Source: Pseudarthrobacter enclensis
GTDB taxonomy: Bacteria; Actinomycetota; Actinomycetes; Actinomycetales; Micrococcaceae
Length of the DNA: 64,000 nucleotides
Assembly (NCBI RefSeq): GCF_030811655.1
Contig: NZ_JAUSRE010000001.1
Location: forward strand, 1 to 64,000
Direction of reading: 5' to 3'
Every line of letters begins with the position of its first letter. Within the stretch, counting starts at the first letter, position 1. Below are positions 8,459 to 16,226 of the stretch, piece after piece. Position numbers and translations under genes: made by a program. Below the pieces are notes generated by a model. That model was not told where the DNA came from, did no database searches, and saw only the letters and a program-made list of their open reading frames with translations.

Positions 8459-10258
8459 TTAGTACTTCCTCACCATCGGCTCGTAGCGGGTAAAGACAAC
8501 CGGCTTGGTGGCGAGGCGGATGCCGGCGATTGATTCCGCCGATCCGTCGGCCGGCGCATGGTCATCCTTGTACGCCATGGAGTGCTTCATGAATTTCTCG
8601 TCGTCACGCTCGGGGAAGTCCTCGCGGAAGTGTCCGCCGCGGGATTCCTCGCGGTGCAGTGCGGCCACGGTCATGACCTTGGCCAGTTCCAGCAGGAAGC
8701 CGAGCTCAACGGCCTCGAGCAGGTCCAGGTTGAAGCGCTTGCCCTTGTCCTGGACGTTGATGCGCTTGTACCGCTCCTCGAAGGAGGCAATGTCGCGCAG
8801 CACCTGGTTCAGGGTGTCCGCCGTGCGGAACACCTGCATGTTGGCGTCCATCGTGTCCTGCAGTTCCTTGCGGATCTGCGCCACCTTCTCGTCGCCGGTG
8901 CCGTTGCGGGCAATGTCCAGCAGTTCGGTGGTGTAGGCCAGCGGGTTCTCCGGCAGCTCCACGAACGGGGCGGTCTTGGAGTACTCCGCAGCGGCGATGC
9001 CGGCGCGCTTGCCGAACACGTTGATGTCCAGGAGCGAGTTGGTGCCCAGCCGGTTGGAGCCGTGGACGGATACGCAGGCCACTTCACCGGCGGCGAAGAG
9101 GCCGGGGATCACGGTGTCGTTGTCCTGCAGGACCTCGGTCTCGATGTTCGTGGGGATGCCGCCCATGGCGTAGTGCGCCGTGGGGAATACCGGCACCGGC
9201 TCGGTGTACGGTTCCACGCCCAGGTAGGTGCGGGCGAACTCGGTGATGTCCGGAAGCTTGGCGTCGATGTGTGCCGGCTCCAGGTGGGTCAGGTCCAGGA
9301 GGACGTAGTCCTTGTTCGGGCCGCAGCCGCGGCCTTCGCGGACCTCGTTGGCCATGGAGCGGGCCACGATGTCACGCGGTGCCAGGTCCTTGATGGTGGG
9401 GGCGTAGCGCTCCATGAAGCGCTCACCCTCGGAGTTGCGGAGGATGGCACCTTCACCGCGGGCGGCCTCGGACAGCAGGATGCCCAGTCCGGCAAGGCCG
9501 GTGGGGTGGAACTGGAAGAACTCCATGTCCTCCAGCGGGATGCCGCGGCGGAATGCGATGCCCATACCGTCACCGGTCAGGGTGTGGGCGTTGGACGTGG
9601 TCTTGAAGACCTTGCCGGCGCCGCCGGATGCGAAGACCACGGACTTGGCCTGGAACACGTGCAGTTCACCGGAGGCGAGGTCGTAGGACACGACGCCGGC
9701 CACGCGCTTCTGCTTGTAGGGCGTGCCGTCGGGGCGGACAGCATCCTCTTCGACCGTCAGCAGGTCCAGGACGTAGTACTCGTTGTAGAACTCGACGTTG
9801 TGCTTGACGCAGTTTTGGTACAGGGTCTGCAGGATCATGTGGCCGGTGCGGTCCGCGGCGTAGCATGCCCGGCGGACCGGAGCCTTGCCGTGGTCGCGGG
9901 TGTGGCCACCGAACCGGCGCTGGTCGATCCGGCCTTCGGGCGTCCGGTTGAACGGCAGGCCCATCTTTTCCAGGTCCAGCACCGCGTCGATGGCTTCCTT
10001 GGCCATGACCTCCGCGGCGTCCTGGTCAACCAGGTAGTCGCCGCCCTTGACGGTGTCGAACGTGTGCCATTCCCAGTTGTCTTCCTCGACGTTGGCAAGG
10101 GCTGCGCACATGCCACCCTGTGCCGCACCGGTGTGCGAGCGGGTGGGGTAGAGCTTGGTCAGTACTGCTGTGCGCGCGCGCTGACCGGATTCGATCGCGG
10201 CGCGCATGCCAGCGCCACCGGCACCGACGATGACGACGTCGTACTTATGGACCTGCAT
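8459..10258 (-). CDS. sdhA: Succinate dehydrogenase flavoprotein subunit
   Basis: 599-aa catalytic subunit oxidising succinate to fumarate. The Rossmann motif is VVIVGAGGAGMRAA at the N-terminus, and SHTGAAQGG carries the His that binds FAD covalently. SGGAGKVF, the EAARGEGAI capping region and HGSNRLGTNSLLDINVFGKRAG are conserved. I start at the ATG at 10258 (MQVHKYDVV); an in-frame TTG 21 nt upstream is less likely. A 108-nt gap with a strong hairpin separates it from sdhD, unlike the tight sdhC-sdhD and sdhA-sdhB junctions. Confidence 0.97.
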   Translation of the reverse strand: MQVHKYDVVIVGAGGAGMRAAIESGQRARTAVLTKLYPTRSHTGAAQGGMCAALANVEEDNWEWHTFDTVKGGDYLVDQDAAEVMAKEAIDAVLDLEKMGLPFNRTPEGRIDQRRFGGHTRDHGKAPVRRACYAADRTGHMILQTLYQNCVKHNVEFYNEYYVLDLLTVEEDAVRPDGTPYKQKRVAGVVSYDLASGELHVFQAKSVVFASGGAGKVFKTTSNAHTLTGDGMGIAFRRGIPLEDMEFFQFHPTGLAGLGILLSEAARGEGAILRNSEGERFMERYAPTIKDLAPRDIVARSMANEVREGRGCGPNKDYVLLDLTHLEPAHIDAKLPDITEFARTYLGVEPYTEPVPVFPTAHYAMGGIPTNIETEVLQDNDTVIPGLFAAGEVACVSVHGSNRLGTNSLLDINVFGKRAGIAAAEYSKTAPFVELPENPLAYTTELLDIARNGTGDEKVAQIRKELQDTMDANMQVFRTADTLNQVLRDIASFEERYKRINVQDKGKRFNLDLLEAVELGFLLELAKVMTVAALHREESRGGHFREDFPERDDEKFMKHSMAYKDDHAPADGSAESIAGIRLATKPVVFTRYEPMVRKY

Positions 10259-10325
10259 ACCAGACGCTCTTTCTCTCAAAATTCGCTATGAAACAACGGG
10301 GCGGCTTTGCCTGCTCCGCAAAACA

Positions 10326-10351
10326 GGGCCCGCGGCAATGCCCGCGGGCCC
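10326..10351 (-). terminator. Intra-operon hairpin between sdhD and sdhA
   Basis: GGGCCCGCGG and CCGCGGGCCC form a perfect 10-bp stem around a 6-nt loop, without a T tract. Within the operon it is more likely an attenuator, processing or mRNA-stability element than a full stop. Confidence 0.55.
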
Positions 10352-10366
10352 GGGGTGGTGCCAGTG

Positions 10367-10828
10367 CTAGGCAGGGCAGAATCCGCCCGGAAGGGCGACG
10401 CCGTTCACCACGGGGCACGGGTTGAAGGTAAAGATCACCAGCGTGCCAAGGAGGATGATGACCACTGCGGCCGCATAGAGAACCGTCTTCAGCCAGCGGC
10501 GGGTGGACGTCTTCTCCGCGTAGTCGTTGATGATGGTGCGGACACCGTTGGTGCCGTGCAGCATGGCCAGCCACAGCATGGCAAGGTCCCAGAACTGCCA
10601 GAACGGGTCAGCCCACTTGCCGGCCACGAACCCGAAGTCGATGGCGTGGATGCCCTCGCCCACCATGAGGTTCACGAACAGGTGGCCGAAGATGAGGACC
10701 ACCAGCACCACGCCGGAGAGGCGCATGAACAGCCAGGCGATCATCTCGAAGTTGCCCTTGGCGCCGCCGCTCCGGCGGTACCGGGGGGCGATCCGCCCGC
10801 TGCGGGGGCTCTCGATCGTTGCAGTCAT
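10367..10828 (-). CDS. sdhD: Succinate dehydrogenase hydrophobic membrane anchor subunit
   Basis: 153-aa anchor protein with three transmembrane helices (starting near NFEMIAWLFMRLSGVVLVVLI, then HGTNGVRTIIND and a last helix VLYAAAVVIILLGTLVI). The heme/quinone region conserved in actinobacterial SdhD, LFVNLMVGEGIHAIDFGFV, is present. A basic, Arg-rich N-terminus faces the cytoplasm. It begins 3 nt after sdhC. Together with SdhC it should bind heme b and quinone. The assignment of D rather than C rests on gene order and on similarity in form. Confidence 0.9.
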   Translation of the reverse strand: MTATIESPRSGRIAPRYRRSGGAKGNFEMIAWLFMRLSGVVLVVLIFGHLFVNLMVGEGIHAIDFGFVAGKWADPFWQFWDLAMLWLAMLHGTNGVRTIINDYAEKTSTRRWLKTVLYAAAVVIILLGTLVIFTFNPCPVVNGVALPGGFCPA

Positions 10829-10831
10829 GGC

Positions 10832-11212
10832 TTAGTGACCTCCGAGGGCGAGGGACAGGTGGCGGATGGAGAAGGCGACCATGGTCACAACCCAGAGGGC
10901 CAGCACTGCCCACAGCATCTGGCGCTGGTACTTGGCACCCTTCTTCCAGAAGTCGACCGCAATGATCCGCAGGCCGTTGAAGGCGTGGAAAACGATGGCG
11001 GCGACGAGGCCGGTCTCGCCCAATGCCATCAGCGGGTTCTTGTAGGCGCCGATGACAGCGGTGTAGGCCTCCGGTGACACACGCACCAAGGAGGTGTCCA
11101 GCACGTGGACCAACAAGAAGAAAAAGATCACTACACCGGTAATGCGGTGTCCTACCCAGGACCACATGCCTTCACGGCCGCGGTACAAGGTGCCAGCTGG
11201 TTTTGTCGGCAC
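10832..11212 (-). CDS. sdhC: Succinate dehydrogenase cytochrome b556 subunit
   Basis: 126-aa first gene of sdhCDAB. Three transmembrane helices follow the signature GMWSWVGHRITGVVIFFFLLVHV, in which the H-R-x-T-G motif belongs to the SdhC family. A second His in VFHAFNGLRIIAVD is the usual heme ligand. I place the start at the GTG at 11212 because GGGAGG stands 8 nt upstream; the longer open frame to 11284 adds non-conserved residues. The promoter is at 11301-11329. Confidence 0.92.
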   Translation of the reverse strand: MPTKPAGTLYRGREGMWSWVGHRITGVVIFFFLLVHVLDTSLVRVSPEAYTAVIGAYKNPLMALGETGLVAAIVFHAFNGLRIIAVDFWKKGAKYQRQMLWAVLALWVVTMVAFSIRHLSLALGGH

Positions 11213-11300
11213 TGATAAACCTCCCTGCAACACAGCGGCGCTGGCATGAGATCCATGCGGGGGGAACGCCTGCTGCGAGAGCACTCGTAGCTCAGGCCTA

Positions 11301-11329
11301 AATCTAGGCTCCGCTTACAGCTTATTCAA
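11301..11329 (-). promoter_or_regulatory. Sigma-70-like promoter of sdhCDAB
   Basis: Reading the minus strand, -35 TTGAAT (11329-11324), a 17-nt spacer and -10 TAGATT (11306-11301) give a near-consensus promoter. The start would be near 11294, leaving an ~80-nt leader before the sdhC GTG. The rest of the 290-nt gap to the divergent gene shows nothing else I can name. Confidence 0.7.
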
Positions 11330-11490
11330 TTTAGACGTTCGTTGGTGCCCAGTGCTGGTGCGGATTTTCGCCCTAAATGAGACCAACACCACACCATTGG
11401 CCGCATTTGGACCCGGCGGCGGGGCGAATCACGGTGCGCCGGTGACATCACGGCCGGTGTCATCACAGGAGCCACTTGCCCCCCTTCGGC

Positions 11491-11496
11491 TAAAGT
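11491..11496 (+). promoter_or_regulatory. Leaderless -10 box TAAAGT for mannose-1-phosphate guanylyltransferase
   Basis: TAAAGT is followed by 7 nt and then ATG at 11504, which decides against the in-frame GTG at 11501. Confidence 0.5.
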
Positions 11497-11503
11497 AGCC
11501 GTG

Positions 11504-12637
11504 ATGAGTACAGACAAAGTGACAAGCCCGGCTTCACCCCTTGACCGCTTCATTGCGGTGATTCCGGCAGGCGGAGTGGGGACCCGCCTCTGGCCTCTGT
11601 CACGAGCAGCAGCTCCCAAGTTCCTTCACGATCTCACGGGATCCGGCAGCACTTTGCTGCGCGCCACATATGACCGCCTGCACCCGCTGGCTGGCGACCG
11701 GATGCTGGTGGTGACCGGCAAGGCGCACCGTGAAGCGGTGTGCCGCCAGCTTCCCGAGGTCCACGACGCCGACCTGGTCCTTGAGTCGGAGCCCAAGGAC
11801 TCGGCCGCAGCCATCGGCCTTGCCGCGGCGATCCTGCATGAGCGCGATCCCGACACCATTATGGGTTCCTTCGCCGCTGACCAGGTGATCAGCCCGGATG
11901 CGCTGTTCCAGCAGGCTGTCCGCGAGGCGATCCACACGGCCGCCGCGGGCAAGATCGTCACCATCGGCATCAAGCCCACCCACCCCTCCACCGGTTTCGG
12001 CTACATCCGTTCCGGCAAGGCATTGAATGTCGAGGGAGCGCCGAGCGCCCATGACGTGGTGGAGTTCGTCGAGAAGCCCGACGAGGTGGTGGCCCAGCAG
12101 TACGTGGACAGCGGCGACTACGTGTGGAACGCCGGCATGTTCGTGGCGCCCGTCTCGCTGATGCTCAAGCACCTCGAGGCCAACCAGCCCGAACTGTTCC
12201 AGGGCCTGCAGGAAATCGCACGCGCCTGGGACACCCCGCAGCGTGACGAGGTCACCGCCCGCATCTGGCCCACCCTGCCCAAGATCGCCATCGACTACGC
12301 AGTGGCCGAGCCCGCCGCCGAAGCCGGGGACGTCGCCGTCGTGCCCGGGTCCTTCCGCTGGGACGACGTTGGCGACTTCGCCTCGGTCGGCCGGCTGAAC
12401 AGCGCCAAGGAAGTGGACGACGTCACCGTCCTCGGTGAAGGCGCCCGCGTCTTCACCGAGAACTCCAGCGGCGTGGTGGTCACGGACACCAAGCGCGTGA
12501 TCGCGCTGATCGGCATCCAGGACGTCGTCATCGTCGATACCCCGGATGCCCTGCTGGTGACCACCATGGCCAATTCCCAGCGGGTAAAGGCCGCCGTGGA
12601 CGCTCTGAAGGCAAGCGGGGACACGGACGTTCTTTAG
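11504..12637 (+). CDS. manC: Mannose-1-phosphate guanylyltransferase
   Basis: 377-aa nucleotidyltransferase making GDP-mannose from mannose-1-phosphate and GTP, needed for glycolipids and glycoproteins of the actinobacterial envelope. The NTP-binding signature PAGGVGTRLWPLSR is at residues ~17-30. Family motifs SFAADQVI, IGIKPTHPSTGFGYI, VEFVEKPD and SFRWDDVGDFASV follow in order. It has only the GT-A catalytic part, with no C-terminal phosphomannose isomerase domain; a separate manA lies at 61791-63035. The ATG at 11504 fits leaderless transcription. Confidence 0.92.
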   Translation: MSTDKVTSPASPLDRFIAVIPAGGVGTRLWPLSRAAAPKFLHDLTGSGSTLLRATYDRLHPLAGDRMLVVTGKAHREAVCRQLPEVHDADLVLESEPKDSAAAIGLAAAILHERDPDTIMGSFAADQVISPDALFQQAVREAIHTAAAGKIVTIGIKPTHPSTGFGYIRSGKALNVEGAPSAHDVVEFVEKPDEVVAQQYVDSGDYVWNAGMFVAPVSLMLKHLEANQPELFQGLQEIARAWDTPQRDEVTARIWPTLPKIAIDYAVAEPAAEAGDVAVVPGSFRWDDVGDFASVGRLNSAKEVDDVTVLGEGARVFTENSSGVVVTDTKRVIALIGIQDVVIVDTPDALLVTTMANSQRVKAAVDALKASGDTDVL

Positions 12638-12644
12638 CCGGCAC

Positions 12645-12675
12645 AACCTGCCGGCGCCGCGCGTGCCGGCAGGTT
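12645..12675 (+). terminator. Hairpin terminator after manC
   Basis: AACCTGCCGGC and GCCGGCAGGTT form a perfect 11-bp stem with a 9-nt loop, 7 nt past the stop. There is no T run. Confidence 0.65.
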
Positions 12676-12724
12676 CCGATGTAATGCTGCGTCAGTGAAT
12701 GGGTGCTAAAGCGGGCACCCTCGC

Positions 12725-12730
12725 TAGAGT
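12725..12730 (+). promoter_or_regulatory. Leaderless -10 box TAGAGT for the M20 amidohydrolase
   Basis: TAGAGT is followed by GAAGCA and the GTG at 12737, a 6-nt spacing. Confidence 0.5.
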
Positions 12731-12736
12731 GAAGCA

Positions 12737-13954
12737 GTGCGCAATTACACTACTGCAGCCGAGCCCACCGCTTTGGTGGCTCCGTGGCTCGAACCGCTCC
12801 TGCCGGAACTGATCGAATTCCGGAGGGACCTCCATGCGCACCCGGAACTGTCCTTCAAGGAATTCCGCACCACTGAAAAGCTGGCCGAGCGGCTCGAAGC
12901 GGCCGGCCTGTCCCCACGCCGCCTGGAGGGCACCGGCCTGACGGTGGATGTGGGCGAAGGCCCCATTGCCACCGCCCTCCGCGGTGACATCGACGCCCTG
13001 CCCATCATCGAGGAAACCGGCCTGCCGTTCGCGTCCAGGAACCACGGCGTGACCCACGCCTGCGGGCACGACGTGCACACCACCACCATGCTGGGCATTG
13101 CCCTGGTCCTGCAGCGGATGCACCAGGAAACGCCGCTTGGCGCCACCGTCCGGATCATCTTCCAGCCGGCCGAGGAAACGATGCCCGGCGGAGCGCACTC
13201 CTGCATCGAGCAGGGCGTCCTGGAGGGGGTTCCCCGCATTCTGGCGCTCCACTGCGACCCTCGGATTGAAGTGGGCAAGGTGGGAACGCGCATCGGTGCC
13301 ATCACCTCGGCCTCGGACACCATCCGGATCGAACTCTCCGGCCGGGGCGGGCACACCTCACGTCCGCACCTCACCGAGGACCTGGTGTTCGCTTTGGCCC
13401 AGATCGCGGTCAACGTCCCTGCGGTGCTGTCCCGCCGGGTGGATGTCCGCAGCGGCGTGTCCGTGGTGTGGGGCCAGATCACGGCCGGCTCCGCACCCAA
13501 CGCCATCCCCGGCACCGGCTACATGGCAGGCACCATGCGGTGCCTGGACCGGGACGCCTGGCACGCTGCCGGTGAACTCCTGGACGAGGTGGTCCACCAG
13601 GTGGCGGCGCCCTACGGCGTGGACGTGCACCTGGAGCACACCAGGGGAGTGCCCCCTGTAGTGAACTCCGAGCATGAGACCGCCATTATCGAGGCTGCCG
13701 CCCGCGCTGAAATCGGCGAGAACGCCGTGGTGCTGACCCCGCAATCCATGGGCGGCGAGGACTTTGCGTGGTTCCTGGCCGAACTTCCCGGAGCGATGAT
13801 GCGACTGGGCACCAAAACCCCGGGCGGCGAGGACTACGACCTCCACCGCGGCGACTACATCCTGGACGAGCGGTCGCTGGGCATGGGCATCCGCGTCCTC
13901 GCCGCAGCAGCCCTGCGCACCGTCCGGGACCTCGAGCAGGCGCCGGTTCCCTAG
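12737..13954 (+). CDS. M20D-family amidohydrolase (amino-acid/IAA-conjugate hydrolase type)
   Basis: 405-aa metallo-amidohydrolase of the M20D group, which removes N-acyl groups from amino acids or conjugates. Visible are LHAHPELSFKEF, the metal-site DIDALPIIEETGLPFASRN and THACGHDVHTTTMLG, FQPAEETMPGGAHSCI with the catalytic Glu pair, and the dimerisation/lid segment SGRGGHTSRPH. The late QSMGGEDFAWFL contains the remaining metal ligand context. It starts at a GTG without ribosome site, 6 nt past TAGAGT. Standing alone between terminator and ohrR, it gives no contextual clue to substrate. Confidence 0.9.
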   Translation: MRNYTTAAEPTALVAPWLEPLLPELIEFRRDLHAHPELSFKEFRTTEKLAERLEAAGLSPRRLEGTGLTVDVGEGPIATALRGDIDALPIIEETGLPFASRNHGVTHACGHDVHTTTMLGIALVLQRMHQETPLGATVRIIFQPAEETMPGGAHSCIEQGVLEGVPRILALHCDPRIEVGKVGTRIGAITSASDTIRIELSGRGGHTSRPHLTEDLVFALAQIAVNVPAVLSRRVDVRSGVSVVWGQITAGSAPNAIPGTGYMAGTMRCLDRDAWHAAGELLDEVVHQVAAPYGVDVHLEHTRGVPPVVNSEHETAIIEAAARAEIGENAVVLTPQSMGGEDFAWFLAELPGAMMRLGTKTPGGEDYDLHRGDYILDERSLGMGIRVLAAAALRTVRDLEQAPVP

Positions 13955-14025
13955 CCGGGACACTGTCCTCGCCAGCCGCGTCAGAGGTACGACGGCGGGT
14001 GGCCCGGGCCATCGCTGCGCCAGTT

Positions 14026-14057
14026 AAGTTGTGCACAATTTAGTTGTGCGATACGTT
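14026..14057 (+). promoter_or_regulatory. ohrR promoter with overlapping OhrR-type operator
   Basis: -35 TTGTGC (14029-14034), a 17-nt spacer and -10 TACGTT (14052-14057) stand 6 nt before the ohrR ATG. An imperfect 16-nt palindrome AAGTTGTGCACAATTT (14026-14041) covers the -35, and a further half-site GTTGTGC lies at 14044-14050. OhrR proteins bind AT-rich TTGTxxACAA-like palindromes, so autorepression is expected. Confidence 0.7.
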
Positions 14058-14063
14058 ATTGTT

Positions 14064-14498
14064 ATGACCGAAGCGCCCCGCCTGGACCGGCAAGTATGTT
14101 TTGCGCTGTACTCGGCGTCCCGCGCCGCCACCGCTGTCTACCGGCCCATCCTTGAAGAGCTCGGACTCACCTACCCGCAGTACCTGGTGATGCTGGTGCT
14201 GTGGGAAAACGAACCACGCGGCGTGAAGGAACTCGGCGGGGAGCTGGGGCTGGACTCTGGCACACTGTCGCCGCTGCTCAAGCGGCTGGAGGCACTTGGG
14301 CTGGTGGAGCGCCGGCGGTCCGGCGAGGACGAACGCCGAGTGGCCATCCATCTGACGCCTGCTGGGCGCAGCCTCAGCGGGCCGGCAAGTGCCATTCCCC
14401 AGCGGCTGGCAGACGCTGCCGGCCTTTCCCTCGACGAACTCGAGCAACTGCGGACCACCCTGGGCAAGCTCACGGCCGCACTGCATGAATCGCTGTAA
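14064..14498 (+). CDS. ohrR: Organic-hydroperoxide-sensing MarR-family repressor OhrR
   Basis: 144-aa winged-helix repressor. It carries the reactive Cys12 in RQVCFALYSASRA, followed by the OhrR-typical LTYPQYLVMLVLWE. The wing and recognition helix are in KELGGELGLDSGTLSPLLKRLEALGLVERRRS and DERRVAIHLT. Peroxide oxidation of the Cys should release DNA and derepress the adjacent ohr gene. The ATG at 14064 is 6 nt after the -10 box, so the mRNA is probably leaderless. Confidence 0.93.
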   Translation: MTEAPRLDRQVCFALYSASRAATAVYRPILEELGLTYPQYLVMLVLWENEPRGVKELGGELGLDSGTLSPLLKRLEALGLVERRRSGEDERRVAIHLTPAGRSLSGPASAIPQRLADAAGLSLDELEQLRTTLGKLTAALHESL

Positions 14499-14526
14499 CC
14501 ATCCACCAACAGGACGGACATCCCCA

Positions 14527-14958
14527 ATGAAGACTCTTTATACGGCCGAGGCGCTTGCCTCCGGCGAAGGGCGCGACGGCACTGCGCGCAGCAACGACGG
14601 CCGGCTGGCAGTTGAGCTGGCAAGCCCCGTCGAACTTGGCGGCAACGGCCAGGGCACCAACCCTGAACAGCTCTTCGCCGCCGGATACGCAGCGTGCTTC
14701 CACTCCGCGCTGCGGCTGGTGGCCCGCAAGGCCGGCGCCGACCTCACTGACTCGGCGGTGGCGGCGAAGATCCATCTGGGGCAGCTGGACGGCGGGGCCG
14801 GCTTTGGGCTGGCCGCAGAGCTGGAAATCGCCCTTCCGGCCCTGGACCTGGCAACCGCGGAGGACCTGGTGGCCAAAGCGCACCAGGTCTGCCCTTATTC
14901 AAACGCCACCCGCGGCAACATCAATGTCGACCTCAAGATTCTGGAGTACGCAGCATGA
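14527..14958 (+). CDS. ohr: Organic hydroperoxide resistance peroxiredoxin Ohr
   Basis: 143-aa OsmC/Ohr-fold thiol peroxidase that reduces lipid and other organic hydroperoxides. Both redox cysteines are present: Cys57 in AAGYAACFHSALR and Cys122 in VCPYSNATRGNI. The N-terminal LYTAEALASGEGRDGTARS carries the conserved catalytic Arg. It is 28 nt downstream of ohrR and overlaps the following reductase by 4 nt, so all three are probably one peroxide-inducible transcript. Confidence 0.96.
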   Translation: MKTLYTAEALASGEGRDGTARSNDGRLAVELASPVELGGNGQGTNPEQLFAAGYAACFHSALRLVARKAGADLTDSAVAAKIHLGQLDGGAGFGLAAELEIALPALDLATAEDLVAKAHQVCPYSNATRGNINVDLKILEYAA

Positions 14959-15971
14959 GCACAGCACTGGCAACCACAACCCGTGAAATCCGGCTGGCCT
15001 CCCGTCCGGTGGGACGCCCGGGCGCCGACAACTTCGAGCTGGCAGAGTCCCCGCTTCCCGCGCTCGAGGACGGCCAAATCCTGGTGCGGAACCTCTTCAT
15101 GTCCGTGGATCCCTACATGCGTGGCCGGATGAATGACGTGAAGTCCTACGCCGCCCCCTTCGCCGTGGGCAAGGCGCTCGACGGCGGTGCGGTGGGCGAG
15201 GTGATCGCGTCCCGTTCGTCCGCACACAAGGAGGGTGACGTCGTCGTGCATTCCCTCGGTTGGCGGGAGTACGCCGTGGTTGACGGCGCTGCCGCCACCC
15301 TGGCCCGCACGGACCTGGCCCCGGCTTCGGCGTTCCTGGGGGCCCTGGGCATGACCGGCCTGACGGCATACTCAGGGCTGCTTAAGGTTGCGGAGTTCAA
15401 GCCGGGCGACGCCGTGTTCGTCTCCGGTGCCGCCGGTGCCGTGGGCTCCCTGGTAGGCCAGATCGCCAAGGCCATGGGCGCGTCCCGCGTGATCGGCTCC
15501 GCCGGTTCGCCCGCCAAGGTGGCGCGGCTCCTCGAACTTGGCTTCGATGCCGCCTTCGACTACCACGATGGTCCCGTGGTGGAACAGCTGCAGAAGGCCG
15601 CCGGCCCCGCCGGCATCGACGTCTACTTCGACAACGTCGGCGGCGAACACCTCGAAGCCGCCCTGTCAGTCCTCAACGTCGGCGGCCGGGTGGCAATGTG
15701 CGGTGCCATCGCGCAATACAACTCCACCGAACCCACGCCGGCGCCCCACAACCTGATGCAGGCGATCGGCAAGCAGCTCACGCTTCGAGGTTTCCTGGTC
15801 GGTGGACAGCGGCAGCACGCGGCAGAGTTTGCGGAGAAGATGGCCGCCTGGCTGGCGGACGGGACGGTGCGCTACGACGAGACCATCGTGGACGGCCTGG
15901 AGAACGCGCCGCAGGCGTTCATGGACCTTTTGGACGGCGCGAACACCGGCAAAATGCTGGTCCGGCTGTAG
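14955..15971 (+). CDS. NADP-dependent zinc-free MDR oxidoreductase
   Basis: 338-aa medium-chain reductase of the leukotriene-B4-dehydrogenase/CurA-like group, which reduces activated C=C bonds of enals and enones. The N-terminal substrate domain has MSVDPYMRGRMND. The nucleotide site is VSGAAGAVGSLVGQIAK (around residue 155), followed by VIGSAGSPAKV and DVYFDNVGGEHLEAAL. Zinc-binding cysteines are absent. The ATGA overlap with ohr suggests a role in clearing reactive carbonyls made from lipid peroxides; that link is inferred from context. Confidence 0.88.
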   Translation: MSTALATTTREIRLASRPVGRPGADNFELAESPLPALEDGQILVRNLFMSVDPYMRGRMNDVKSYAAPFAVGKALDGGAVGEVIASRSSAHKEGDVVVHSLGWREYAVVDGAAATLARTDLAPASAFLGALGMTGLTAYSGLLKVAEFKPGDAVFVSGAAGAVGSLVGQIAKAMGASRVIGSAGSPAKVARLLELGFDAAFDYHDGPVVEQLQKAAGPAGIDVYFDNVGGEHLEAALSVLNVGGRVAMCGAIAQYNSTEPTPAPHNLMQAIGKQLTLRGFLVGGQRQHAAEFAEKMAAWLADGTVRYDETIVDGLENAPQAFMDLLDGANTGKMLVRL

Positions 15972-15992
15972 CCAGCCCAACCATTGGCAGCC

Positions 15993-16025
15993 AGTAAGGG
16001 CACCGCGCTTAGCGGTGCCCTTACT
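15993..16025 (+). terminator. Strong hairpin terminator after the ohr cluster
   Basis: AGTAAGGGCACCGC and GCGGTGCCCTTACT form a perfect 14-bp stem with a 5-nt loop. The remaining ~200 nt to the next gene should hold the promoter of the nucleoside transport locus; I cannot assign its boxes with confidence. Confidence 0.8.
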
Positions 16026-16226
16026 GCATGGTAACAACTTGTAAACAATCTCCCGGATGGGCTCCCGACGTGCTATGGCGACGTGGCGCAGGCCACTAAA
16101 GTAAGTGCCGTCAGTGCGCTCCGGCGCAGTGCTGCGTGCCTTCAGTGAAAACAGAATTTCAGCGCCGAAACGGACACTCATTGAATTCCAGCCCGTAGCG
16201 CCACTCGCATCATCCCTGGAGGAAAA

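Noticed and set aside
8558-10291. 577-codon plus-strand frame across sdhA
   Set aside because: Reverse-complement shadow of the FAD subunit; Val/Gly/Leu-rich with no domain pattern.
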